DNA of 48,160 bases. Origin: JBDROU01 sp043809745 [NCBI: bacterium] (GTDB lineage: Bacteria > Elusimicrobiota > JBDRMW01). The stretch spans positions 1 to 48,160 of the forward strand of contig JBDROU010000085.1 in NCBI GenBank assembly GCA_043809745.1, given 5' to 3'. Below, piece by piece: positions 8,119-15,744 of the stretch; positions within the stretch are counted from its first letter, which is position 1, and every line of letters begins with the position of its first letter. Under the pieces are notes generated by a model. The model did no database searches, was not told the DNA's origin, and worked only from the letters and a program-made list of their open reading frames with translations. The position numbers were made by a program, and so were the translations under genes.

Positions 8119-8896
8119 TGTAATCCCTAACTGAATACGGCGGAGTACGATAGAATACTGATTCATAGTCTATAACCGCGCCTTCTTCCGCTGTTTGCCA
8201 AGGAACATCGTTATGAGAGTATTCACTGATTTGCGTTGCATTCATATCTGAGAGGGAAGAATTAATGACATCATCGATAACTTTCTGCTCCTGCGCATTT
8301 ATTTTAGTTAAATTGGGCTTTCTTAAAGGCAAATATTTAGTTTGAGGATATTGGAAGTAACTGTCCTGAACTTTTTTTAAATCTTTTCCTTCCATATCTT
8401 CGACTATTTTGATAAACTGAGTCGGAGTCGGACCGTAATGATTTTTAATATACGTAGCTCCTATTAACTGCTCCTCATATTTTTCGTAATAATTGAAATC
8501 TATAAAATAAAGAAGCTTGTAGAGGACGGATTCGCCGACATTCGGCTTTGATCCAATCTTGCTCAAGACGTACAATAAAACTTCCTTAAACTTATCAAGG
8601 TTTTTTTGTGGAACGCTTATGCGAATGCCGGTTTTCCCTTGAGGCTTTTTCTCCTGAGTCTTTTCCAGCACCACCTCTACATCCTTGCTTAAATCAAGAA
8701 GTATATCTGTGGGTATCTGAAACACTTTGGACAACTTGGCTATTTCCTCAGCGCTGATCTTCCTTTCTCCGTTTTCGATTTGAGATACAGCTACCCTGTT
8801 GATACCCAGTTTTTCAGCAAGAGTCTCCTGAGAGAAGTCCAATCTTTCTCTTATAAATTTAATCTTCTGTGATAGCTTTTTATAGAAGTTATCCAT
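8099..8896 (-). CDS. HTH-Panacea (DUF4065/SocA-like) antitoxin
   Basis: ATG at 8896 lies eight bases after AGGAGG; GTG at 8905 is a poorer alternative. The 265-residue product has an XRE-type helix-turn-helix at about residues 8-62 (SQETLAEKLGINRVAVSQIENGE). After a linker comes the Panacea domain (about 95-240), with VLYKLLYFIDFNYYEKY, GATYIKNHYGPTP and the end segment NDVPW. Panacea proteins act as interchangeable antitoxins for unrelated toxins, and the HTH form also represses its own operon. The RelE-like toxin is immediately downstream with a 20-bp overlap. A near-consensus promoter at 8926-8954 drives it. Confidence 0.85.
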   Translation of the reverse strand: MDNFYKKLSQKIKFIRERLDFSQETLAEKLGINRVAVSQIENGERKISAEEIAKLSKVFQIPTDILLDLSKDVEVVLEKTQEKKPQGKTGIRISVPQKNLDKFKEVLLYVLSKIGSKPNVGESVLYKLLYFIDFNYYEKYEEQLIGATYIKNHYGPTPTQFIKIVEDMEGKDLKKVQDSYFQYPQTKYLPLRKPNLTKINAQEQKVIDDVINSSLSDMNATQISEYSHNDVPWQTAEEGAVIDYESVFYRTPPYSVRDYSDEDIQ

Positions 8897-8925
8897 GCTT
8901 AACACCTCCTTTCAAGGTCACTCCA

Positions 8926-8954
8926 AGTATAGCACATGTAAGAATATATGTCAA
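8926..8954 (-). promoter_or_regulatory. Sigma70 promoter of the toxin-antitoxin operon
   Basis: On the minus strand TTGACA (8954-8949), a 17-bp spacer and TATACT (8931-8926) form a near-perfect promoter. The expected start is about 20 bp before the antitoxin ATG. Autorepression by the HTH-Panacea protein is likely from family knowledge; no clear operator dyad was identified. Confidence 0.8.
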
Positions 8955-9031
8955 GTATTTGTTTGATTTTATTACATCAGCCTAAATGTATCAAATCGAA
9001 TAGAGGGTTTTGGCATTTACATTGGGTATTT

Positions 9032-12000
9032 TCATAGCACAGTAATAAATTCGGCAACTACATGAAAGTCATCTCCGGAAACATTCTCTAACACTATATC
9101 TTTGAATGCTTTATTATCCGGGGAAAGGATAATCCTTTTGTGCCGCCACTGGCCTGCTCCAATATCCTTTTTCTCACTCTTGTATCTTTTAACAGTAAAT
9201 TTATGGTTTGTTTCAGGGTCAGTGACAAGCCGGGATTCGACAAGCACTACTAATCCGTTGCGGGTACCGCCTCGTTCAAAACGAAAGATGCAAAAACTGC
9301 CGTCAGGAACCGTCGGTTCCATAGACTTGCCTTCAACTTGTGCAATAAACATATCTTTATTCAGACGTTTATTATTGACTTTTTTCCAGCCAAGCACTTC
9401 CACATGCCCTTCTTTTCCAAAACCGGTGGCAGCCGCTTTCAAGGAATACACCGGTAAAAACTCAACATATTTAAGGTTTTTCTTAATATCTTCATCAGGC
9501 TCTAAATCATCTAAGAATAAAGGTTTTACAGGCACGTTTAATCGGTTATATACCTTTTGAAGCAGATAGTCTTTCACTACCGAAGAAAAAGCCTTGTCAT
9601 CCATAATCTTATTGAAAATATCCTGATTCTGATCCATACGGTCAACAAGCTTGGCTATGAATATATCTTCAAAACCGTATTTGAAATTATCAATTGTATT
9701 GGTCTTGGCCTGAATGCCAAGTTTTTCATCCATAACCATTTCTTCTTCGATCTGGTCAAAGAATAGCTTATCAGCTTCGGTGAAATCTGTTCCAAAACGA
9801 TCGTTTAGAATCTTTATTATTTCAGAAAGCCTGGCATATTCCTCTTTGTCTTTTTTCGTACCAGCTTCAGAAACAGGTTTTATAGCTGCGCCTGAATCCT
9901 TTTGCAGTGCAATTCTCCCTTCAGTGATTTTCTGCAGCCGGTAATATTCAAGGGCAACTTCATCACCCATACGATACCTTTCACTGCGGTTTGGGCCGGG
10001 AAGTTTCTTCAATAACAACCGGGAATATGTGTAAAATTTCTCAAGTTCAATATCCTGGAACGGTATAATCTGGGTTAGGAACGCATACAATCTGACAAAC
10101 ACACCCAGCGTATTAGTAAAATCTTCTTTGTGCTCTTCTTTTTCAATTGTCATAAACCGCTCTACTGCCGTATCCACAATAGCATTCAATTGAGCATGTT
10201 CACGTGTGGTATGCAATTCTTTATTCTTGAAAAACACAGCGCAAAATGCATCAATATCTGATTGAAGAATTATTTGAAATGAATCGAGTTTATGTTTAAG
10301 GTCATAAAGTTTATTCGGATCAGTTGTGTCGGTTAATTGTGTTTGTTCATAGTAAGGCTGAAAAGCAGATAAAATATCCTCCCGTTTGTTAACGAAATCC
10401 AGAATAAAAGTATCTTCTTTGCCAGGACATGTCCTGTTAAGGCGGCTTAAGGTCTGTACTGCTTTTACGCCATCAAGCCGTTTATCTACATACATAGTGT
10501 GTAGCAGGGGTTCATCATAGCCGGTTTGATATTTCTCTGCTACTAAAAGAATCTGATATTCAAAGGCAGCAAACCGTTCCGGCAGCTCTTTTTCGCCAAA
10601 ACTATTCATCCCAGATTCGGTGTATTCCGGCGGGACGCCATCCAGCAAAACCTTTCCTGAAAAAGCAACAATGGCTTTAATATCTTTATAGTTTTTCTCC
10701 CTTAAATAGCGGTCAAATTCATGTTTATACCGCACCACGTGTTCACGCGAAGCCGTAATCACCATAGCCTTTGCTTTGCCGCCAATCTTCTTCATGGTTA
10801 CCTGTCTGAAATGTTCAATCATAACTTCGGTTTTCTGTGCCAGATTATATGGATGGAGCGTTAAGAACCGTGCGATTGCCCGTGCGGCCTTTTTCTTGTT
10901 TACATCCGGGTCATCTTCAATCTTCTTGGATAACTGGAAAAAGGTTTGGTAGGTTGTGTAATTTTGCAAAACATCAAGAATAAAACCTTCCTCAATTGCC
11001 TGGCGCATAGAATACAAATGAAACGGTAAAGGTTTGCCGTCAGAACCTTTTTGTCCGAATACTTCAAGTGTTTTTGCTTTAGGAGTTGCCGTAAATCCAA
11101 AGAAGCTTAAATTAGGCTGAGGTCCTCGCTTAAGCAGTGTCTGCATGATCTCATCTTCAATATCATCTTCTTCATCCTGCTCTGCCTGCACCGACCTGTC
11201 TGCGTGCGAACACGCACAGGCAGAGTCGTCCGCAGGCATGTCAGCACCAGTCTCTTCATCAACCTCTGCAAGCACATCTTTCATCTTTTTTGCTGATTCG
11301 CCGCTCTGAGAACTATGCGCTTCATCAACTACAACCGCATAGGTGCGTTTTGGCAGGTTGCTTGCCTTATCTAATACAAATGGGAATTTCTGCAGAGTAG
11401 TAATAATTATATTAGTACCGCTGGCAAGCGCCTGAGCTAACTGCGCAGAATCCTTGTCAATCTTCTCTACAACACCTGATTTATGTTCAAATTGGTAAAT
11501 GGTATCCTGCAGTTGTTTATCAAGAACAATCCGGTCTGTGACAACAATTACTGAATCAAATACGCGTTTATCACTGCTGTCGTGAAGCCCTGCCAGATGA
11601 TAGGCAAGCCAGGCGATAGAATTGCTTTTACCGCTTCCTGCGCTGTGCTGTATCAGGTAATTACTGCCGGCCCTGTTTTTAAGAGCATCTTGGGTGAGCT
11701 TTCTGACAACATCAAGCTGATGATAGCGCGGAAAAATCATGGTTTCTATCTTTACTGTTTTGCCCTCAAAAGATTTCTCTTTAATCTCAAGATGCAGAAA
11801 TCGCGCCAGTATATCCATCCAACTGTCTTTTACTAAAACTTCTTCCCATAAATATGCTGTCTTATGACCATGAGGATTCGGCGGATTCCCGGCACCTTTG
11901 TTAAAGCCGAGATTAAACGGCAGGTATTTGGTTTTGCTTCCTTGAATACGCGTTGTCATATATACTTCATCAGTATCAACGGCAAAATGAACAAGAGCAC

Positions 12001-12553
12001 GTTTTTTAAACTGAAATAAAAGCTCCCGTTCATCGCGGTTGTATTTGTACTGCTGTTTAGCGTCATCAACGTCCTGGCCGGTAAAAGGATTTTTTAACTC
12101 AATCGTTGCTACAGGAAGGCCATTGACCGATAATACCATATCTATAGAACTTTCATTTTTGATGCTGTAATGGACCTGGCGGGTAACGGTTAGAATGTTC
12201 TTGCCGTATAATCTTTGAGTTTCAGGGTTTAACTTGCTGACCGGTTTGAAATAGGCAAGGGTAAACTTTTTGCCGTAATCTGTAATCCCATGGCGCAGAC
12301 AATCAAGCATTCCTCGGGTATCCAGTTCCTGATTGAGACGATATAAGAACTTCTTTTCGACATCCGCTCCATGAATTGCAGACAGACTATCCCACATATT
12401 TTTTTGTGTATCATTAATGAACTTGAATAAGACTGTTGTATCAAGCGCTAAATCCCTGTTGAAATTTTTGGGATCACCCTTGATATATCCACCTCTTTCA
12501 AGCAAATTCTGCTCAATAGATTCTTCAAAAGCTTTTTCATTGGTTATATTCAT
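9032..12553 (-). CDS. hsdR: Type I restriction endonuclease subunit R with C-terminal S24 domain
   Basis: The 1173-residue HsdR cuts DNA after ATP-driven translocation. An N-terminal nuclease domain with IDMVLSVNG...ATIELKNP (the D...ExK pattern) is followed by helicase motifs HSAGSGKS, VVVDEAHSSQSG and GFTATP, and later QTGYDEP and LSRLNRTCPG. Unusually, residues about 1029-1173 form an S24 (LexA/UmuD-like) peptidase domain, with EGKSMEPTVPDG (Ser about 1077) and FTVKRYK (Lys about 1122), the catalytic Ser-Lys pair. Residues about 439-457 are encoded by a palindromic 54-nt insert. It is the last gene of the restriction operon and is separated from hsdS by one unknown gene. Confidence 0.93.
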   Translation of the reverse strand: MNITNEKAFEESIEQNLLERGGYIKGDPKNFNRDLALDTTVLFKFINDTQKNMWDSLSAIHGADVEKKFLYRLNQELDTRGMLDCLRHGITDYGKKFTLAYFKPVSKLNPETQRLYGKNILTVTRQVHYSIKNESSIDMVLSVNGLPVATIELKNPFTGQDVDDAKQQYKYNRDERELLFQFKKRALVHFAVDTDEVYMTTRIQGSKTKYLPFNLGFNKGAGNPPNPHGHKTAYLWEEVLVKDSWMDILARFLHLEIKEKSFEGKTVKIETMIFPRYHQLDVVRKLTQDALKNRAGSNYLIQHSAGSGKSNSIAWLAYHLAGLHDSSDKRVFDSVIVVTDRIVLDKQLQDTIYQFEHKSGVVEKIDKDSAQLAQALASGTNIIITTLQKFPFVLDKASNLPKRTYAVVVDEAHSSQSGESAKKMKDVLAEVDEETGADMPADDSACACSHADRSVQAEQDEEDDIEDEIMQTLLKRGPQPNLSFFGFTATPKAKTLEVFGQKGSDGKPLPFHLYSMRQAIEEGFILDVLQNYTTYQTFFQLSKKIEDDPDVNKKKAARAIARFLTLHPYNLAQKTEVMIEHFRQVTMKKIGGKAKAMVITASREHVVRYKHEFDRYLREKNYKDIKAIVAFSGKVLLDGVPPEYTESGMNSFGEKELPERFAAFEYQILLVAEKYQTGYDEPLLHTMYVDKRLDGVKAVQTLSRLNRTCPGKEDTFILDFVNKREDILSAFQPYYEQTQLTDTTDPNKLYDLKHKLDSFQIILQSDIDAFCAVFFKNKELHTTREHAQLNAIVDTAVERFMTIEKEEHKEDFTNTLGVFVRLYAFLTQIIPFQDIELEKFYTYSRLLLKKLPGPNRSERYRMGDEVALEYYRLQKITEGRIALQKDSGAAIKPVSEAGTKKDKEEYARLSEIIKILNDRFGTDFTEADKLFFDQIEEEMVMDEKLGIQAKTNTIDNFKYGFEDIFIAKLVDRMDQNQDIFNKIMDDKAFSSVVKDYLLQKVYNRLNVPVKPLFLDDLEPDEDIKKNLKYVEFLPVYSLKAAATGFGKEGHVEVLGWKKVNNKRLNKDMFIAQVEGKSMEPTVPDGSFCIFRFERGGTRNGLVVLVESRLVTDPETNHKFTVKRYKSEKKDIGAGQWRHKRIILSPDNKAFKDIVLENVSGDDFHVVAEFITVL
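11184..11237. repeat. 54-nt in-frame palindromic insertion within hsdR
   Basis: Outer arms GCCTGC (11184-11189) and GCAGGC (11232-11237) enclose GAC/GTC pairs. Inside is an imperfect 13-bp stem at 11196-11223 with an AA loop (CTGTCTGCGTGCG paired with CGCACAGGCAG and neighbours). The length is a multiple of three, so the hsdR frame stays open and gains a Cys/Ala/Asp/Ser-rich stretch in an acidic loop. Base composition is more GC-rich than the flanks. It resembles the palindromic elements that insert inside genes in other bacteria. Confidence 0.65.
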
Positions 12554-12694
12554 AAAAATTCCATAGTCAAATAACAGTCAAATAAAAACTGCTATATTTT
12601 TCAGCTAATTTTTGGTATTTATCCTTTTTACATCAAATAATAATCAAATAGAGATTATGCACATTCCATCAGATTTACAACTTTTTCTAAATCA

Positions 12695-13399
12695 TTATTC
12701 GCCATTTATACAAATACTTGATGCATATTCAAAGCTATGATTCTCATTGAAATATTGATAAAACAATATATTTTCAGATTTTGTCTCCCAGCAACTCACA
12801 GGCATTGGTTGTACCCAGTATTGAGGATCTTTTTGTCCAGAATCTACATAGAAAACATAATCCAATCTCTCTTTATGGACTTTCATTGTTTGATAGAAAT
12901 CAAATGCACATAAATTCGAAATATCAATAGTCTGAATTACAAGTATTTTTACAAAATTGTTATAAGTAGATAATTTTTTAACTTTTTCACCGTATTTTTG
13001 CTGAAAATAACTTGTTCCGTTTATTAAAGCTTCATCATCAATGGTAAAAAGACCACCCTGTCCTTTTGGGAACTGCTTAATAAGGCGCGCTTTTAATCTT
13101 TGTGGTTTCTCCTTTAATGTATGAGCACGATTTAAATAGGCTTGGTCTTCATGCTGCCTTTTATAAGCGCTGATGCTGGTATGCTCCATCGCAAATTTTT
13201 GCTTATCCCAGGAAAAAGTTAAATCACATGCCGTGTCATTCCTTTCTTCATTATCGGCTTTTGCATATTCTGTATATTTTTGATTTCGTAATTTAGATAA
13301 AATACTTACTGAAATTTCACAACTAAGACTTTCAGCATTTATATCTTGCCAACATCCGGTTTTTATAAGCGTTATTCTTTTTGTTAAAATTGGTTCCAT
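12695..13399 (-). CDS. Unknown protein encoded between hsdS and hsdR
   Basis: This 234-residue protein starts at ATG 13399 with AAGGA upstream, four bases after the hsdS stop, so it belongs to the restriction operon. I do not recognise the family. It has a charged middle part and a segment DLTFSWDKQKFAMEHTSI that could be the D...ExT-type core of a degenerate PD-(D/E)XK fold, but this is weak. FVKILVIQTIDISN looks like a beta strand followed by a loop. Genes inserted into hsd operons are often accessory nucleases, anti-restriction factors or toxin-like modules. No membrane segment or signal peptide is present. Confidence 0.6.
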   Translation of the reverse strand: MEPILTKRITLIKTGCWQDINAESLSCEISVSILSKLRNQKYTEYAKADNEERNDTACDLTFSWDKQKFAMEHTSISAYKRQHEDQAYLNRAHTLKEKPQRLKARLIKQFPKGQGGLFTIDDEALINGTSYFQQKYGEKVKKLSTYNNFVKILVIQTIDISNLCAFDFYQTMKVHKERLDYVFYVDSGQKDPQYWVQPMPVSCWETKSENILFYQYFNENHSFEYASSICINGE

Positions 13400-13402
13400 C
13401 GC

Positions 13403-14734
13403 TCAATTCCTTACATCGATCTTTCCGGTCACTACTTCAGAAATCAAAGCGGTACGGTATTCATTGAGATATTCGATTAGTTTTTTCTCTATTTCAACTT
13501 GTTTATCAATGTGTTCCGTTTTTTGATCAAGATAAGTAATTATAGCTTGCTGCTCTTCAACGCTTGTTAACGGTAAAGACAAAACTGAATATTTATCCGC
13601 ACCAATATTTTGTATCGTTGCTTGATTAAAAATTAAGTTTTTCCAATCCTCATAAACACTCGACCTTGTAAAATAGCAGAGAAAATCAGATAGTATTTTT
13701 GATGTGTCAGGAGTCGCTTTTATAAGATATCCTGCAAAACAAGCTTTCCCTTTATAATCTTTGAATTGAAATGTTTTTCCTACTGTAGCTCCACTACGTG
13801 CAAATAATATATCTCCTGATTTTAATAAATAATCTTTTGCTTTATCTTCTGGTAATGATTTAAATGTGTCATTGCGAAGTTTTCCATCATCATCAAAATC
13901 TGTAATCCGAATATATCTAGGCATATCGCCCTCATCTAATTCAGCGGCTTCGTTTGCCCCATATTCTAATTTCCCACATATGAGATACTTTAATTTTTTT
14001 ACTTCCCAATTTTTTGTTATATTGCCAAGCCAATCGATACCGGAATCTTTCAATTCAATATTCGGATCAAGCCCCTTTGTCACTGCTTGATTGATGACAG
14101 CGGTTCGCTCCTCTTTGAGAAGCTCAATCATCCGCTCTTTTTTGTCAATCAAATCATCAACCTGTGCGGTCTTACGATCAAGATAAGAGGCTATTTTTTC
14201 TTGTTCATCTCTCTCAGGGATTAGAATAATTGAATTGTTTAATGCATAATTACTCAAACTAAAGCGTGTAATCCCAGTCGCCTCGACTTTAAACTGGTGA
14301 TTTGTTCGATAAGCCGACAAAAGATAATAAAGGTATTTTCCGGTAATTATTTTATTATTTGGTCTAATTTGTGCAAGGTGATATCCACAAATAACATTTT
14401 GAATTTGCGAAGGAACAAATGCAGGAACAGCAATATCATCCCATTCCTCAGAATCTTTTGTAAGAATAACATCATTTTCTTTTAATTGAAATTTCAATAT
14501 TTCTTTAGATGAAGCCGATGCTTCCATAAAATTGATCTTTTCAGTAATAAAATCGTTGTAATAAACATCAACATAATTACAGAGTCTCACCGCTCGCTCA
14601 TCTTCTTCTGTTTTCTTATCAACATTACTGAATTGAGCCGATGCATTAAATTTTAGTTTAATTATATTCCAATGGGATGGAACTATACCGAGCCAATCCA
14701 GTTTTGAATCTTTATATGCAGGATATGGTTTCAC
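13403..14734 (-). CDS. hsdS: Type I restriction specificity subunit HsdS
   Basis: The 443-residue protein has the two-repeat layout of HsdS. The first target-recognition domain opens with LDWLGIVPSHWNIIKLK and ends in a coiled spacer (EQEKIASYLDRKTAQVDDLIDKKERMIELLKEERT). The second opens with SGIDWLGNITKNWEVKKLK and ends in the matching spacer near the C-terminus (EEQQAIITYLDQKTEHIDKQVEIEKKLIEYL). The two domains read the two halves of a bipartite DNA site. Its start overlaps the stop of the DUF1016 gene by 4 bp, so the operon is translationally coupled. Spacer repeats of this kind can recombine to alter specificity; no second hsdS copy is in the window. Confidence 0.93.
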   Translation of the reverse strand: MKPYPAYKDSKLDWLGIVPSHWNIIKLKFNASAQFSNVDKKTEEDERAVRLCNYVDVYYNDFITEKINFMEASASSKEILKFQLKENDVILTKDSEEWDDIAVPAFVPSQIQNVICGYHLAQIRPNNKIITGKYLYYLLSAYRTNHQFKVEATGITRFSLSNYALNNSIILIPERDEQEKIASYLDRKTAQVDDLIDKKERMIELLKEERTAVINQAVTKGLDPNIELKDSGIDWLGNITKNWEVKKLKYLICGKLEYGANEAAELDEGDMPRYIRITDFDDDGKLRNDTFKSLPEDKAKDYLLKSGDILFARSGATVGKTFQFKDYKGKACFAGYLIKATPDTSKILSDFLCYFTRSSVYEDWKNLIFNQATIQNIGADKYSVLSLPLTSVEEQQAIITYLDQKTEHIDKQVEIEKKLIEYLNEYRTALISEVVTGKIDVRN

Positions 14735-15744
14735 TTTTTATGTCCCTTTTTAGGTGCATTCAACAGAAATAACTCATGCAATTTCTTCTGGAGCACCTTC
14801 TTTGGAATAAGTTTAGTCTTGTATTCAGCAACAAGCGCTGGCGAGAGGTTCCGGCTGAGCGCATACTCCACAACTTCGTCATCTTTTGATTTACATAAAA
14901 TTATGCCGACGCTTGGGTTTTCATCTATCTTCCTTACCTCGCGGTCAAGCGCCTCAAGATAGAAATTAAGTTTACCAAGATATTCGGGTTTAAAATCATC
15001 TATTTTAAGCTCCAGCATTACCAGACATCTTAATCCGCGGTGAAAGAAAAGCAAATCAACAAAATAATCATTCTTACCCACCTGAATGCGGTACTCATGA
15101 CCGATAAAGGCAAAGTCCTTGCCGAATTCAAGAATAAAATCCTTGAGGTTTGAAACAATGCTTTTTTGAAGGTCTCTTTCACTGTAAGTTTTGGGAAGGT
15201 TTAAGAAGTCCAAAACATAGGTATCTTTAAATGCATTGATTATATCAGGATGTCTTTGTGTCAACGCTGTTGACACTTTTTTCTTTGAGAGCATTGCCCG
15301 CTCATAATATCCGCTGTCTATCTGACGCTCAAGTTCTCTAAAAGAATATTTTTCTTTTATTGTAAGATGCAGGTAAAATAACCTTTCGTCATGGCTTTTT
15401 GTTTTGCTGAGAATCAACAAATGGTTCGACCAGCTAATTTGTGTCAACAGTGTTGACACAAATTCTTTCTGACGATAAGTCTCATAAAATTGGCGCATCC
15501 GGTATAATCCCCGACGGGTAAACCCCTTAAATTCAGGATGTTTTATCTGTATATAATTAGCAAGACGGTCAACGACCGCATCGCCCCATTCCGCAGATGC
15601 AAGCTTCTTGCTGATATATTCACCAATACTCCAGTACAATTTTACCAATTCTGTATTGACATTTTTTATAGCGTTATATCGCGCCTGATGAATCATCTTT
15701 ACTACTTCAGCAAACTGGTTATTAAAACGTTTCGCAATTTTCAT
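14731..15744 (-). CDS. DUF1016/YhcG-type PD-(D/E)XK nuclease in the hsd operon
   Basis: The 337-residue protein is full length for the family. The N-terminal half is helical (RYNAIKNVNTELVKLYWSIGEYI, then RRGLYRMRQFY) and includes QISWSNHL and FRELERQID. The C-terminal half carries the nuclease core: GHEYRIQVGKNDYFVDLLFFHRGL, LVMLELKIDDFKPEYLGKLNFYL, with Asp and E-x-K as expected active-site residues. Such genes often sit beside or inside type I restriction operons. It overlaps hsdM and hsdS by 4 bp each. Two palindromes with the same core lie inside it, at 15258-15276 and 15436-15464. A broken relative sits at 1368-2123. Confidence 0.88.
   Translation of the reverse strand: MKIAKRFNNQFAEVVKMIHQARYNAIKNVNTELVKLYWSIGEYISKKLASAEWGDAVVDRLANYIQIKHPEFKGFTRRGLYRMRQFYETYRQKEFVSTLLTQISWSNHLLILSKTKSHDERLFYLHLTIKEKYSFRELERQIDSGYYERAMLSKKKVSTALTQRHPDIINAFKDTYVLDFLNLPKTYSERDLQKSIVSNLKDFILEFGKDFAFIGHEYRIQVGKNDYFVDLLFFHRGLRCLVMLELKIDDFKPEYLGKLNFYLEALDREVRKIDENPSVGIILCKSKDDEVVEYALSRNLSPALVAEYKTKLIPKKVLQKKLHELFLLNAPKKGHKK
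15258..15276. repeat. Second palindrome copy inside the DUF1016 nuclease gene
   Basis: GTGTCAAC (15258-15265) and GTTGACAC (15269-15276) flank GCT. On the coding strand the copy encodes V-S-T-A-L-T-Q, against V-S-T-L-L-T-Q at the main palindrome 170 bp upstream. Over these seven codons the two copies differ at two of 21 bases. Confidence 0.85.
15436..15464. repeat. Perfect 29-nt palindrome inside the DUF1016 nuclease gene
   Basis: Arms AATTTGTGTCAACA (15436-15449) and TGTTGACACAAATT (15451-15464) are exact reverse complements around one base. The central base is the first base of a CTG codon five codons before the conserved Ser-Trp pair. The palindrome in the pseudogene at 1774-1800 has exactly the same relation to its own Ser-Trp pair but an unrelated sequence. 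Confidence 0.95.

Noticed and set aside
9032-12553. HsdR as a stand-alone phage defence helicase
   Set aside because: It has the full HsdR nuclease and helicase motifs and the hsdM and hsdS genes are adjacent, so a type I subunit is the simple explanation.
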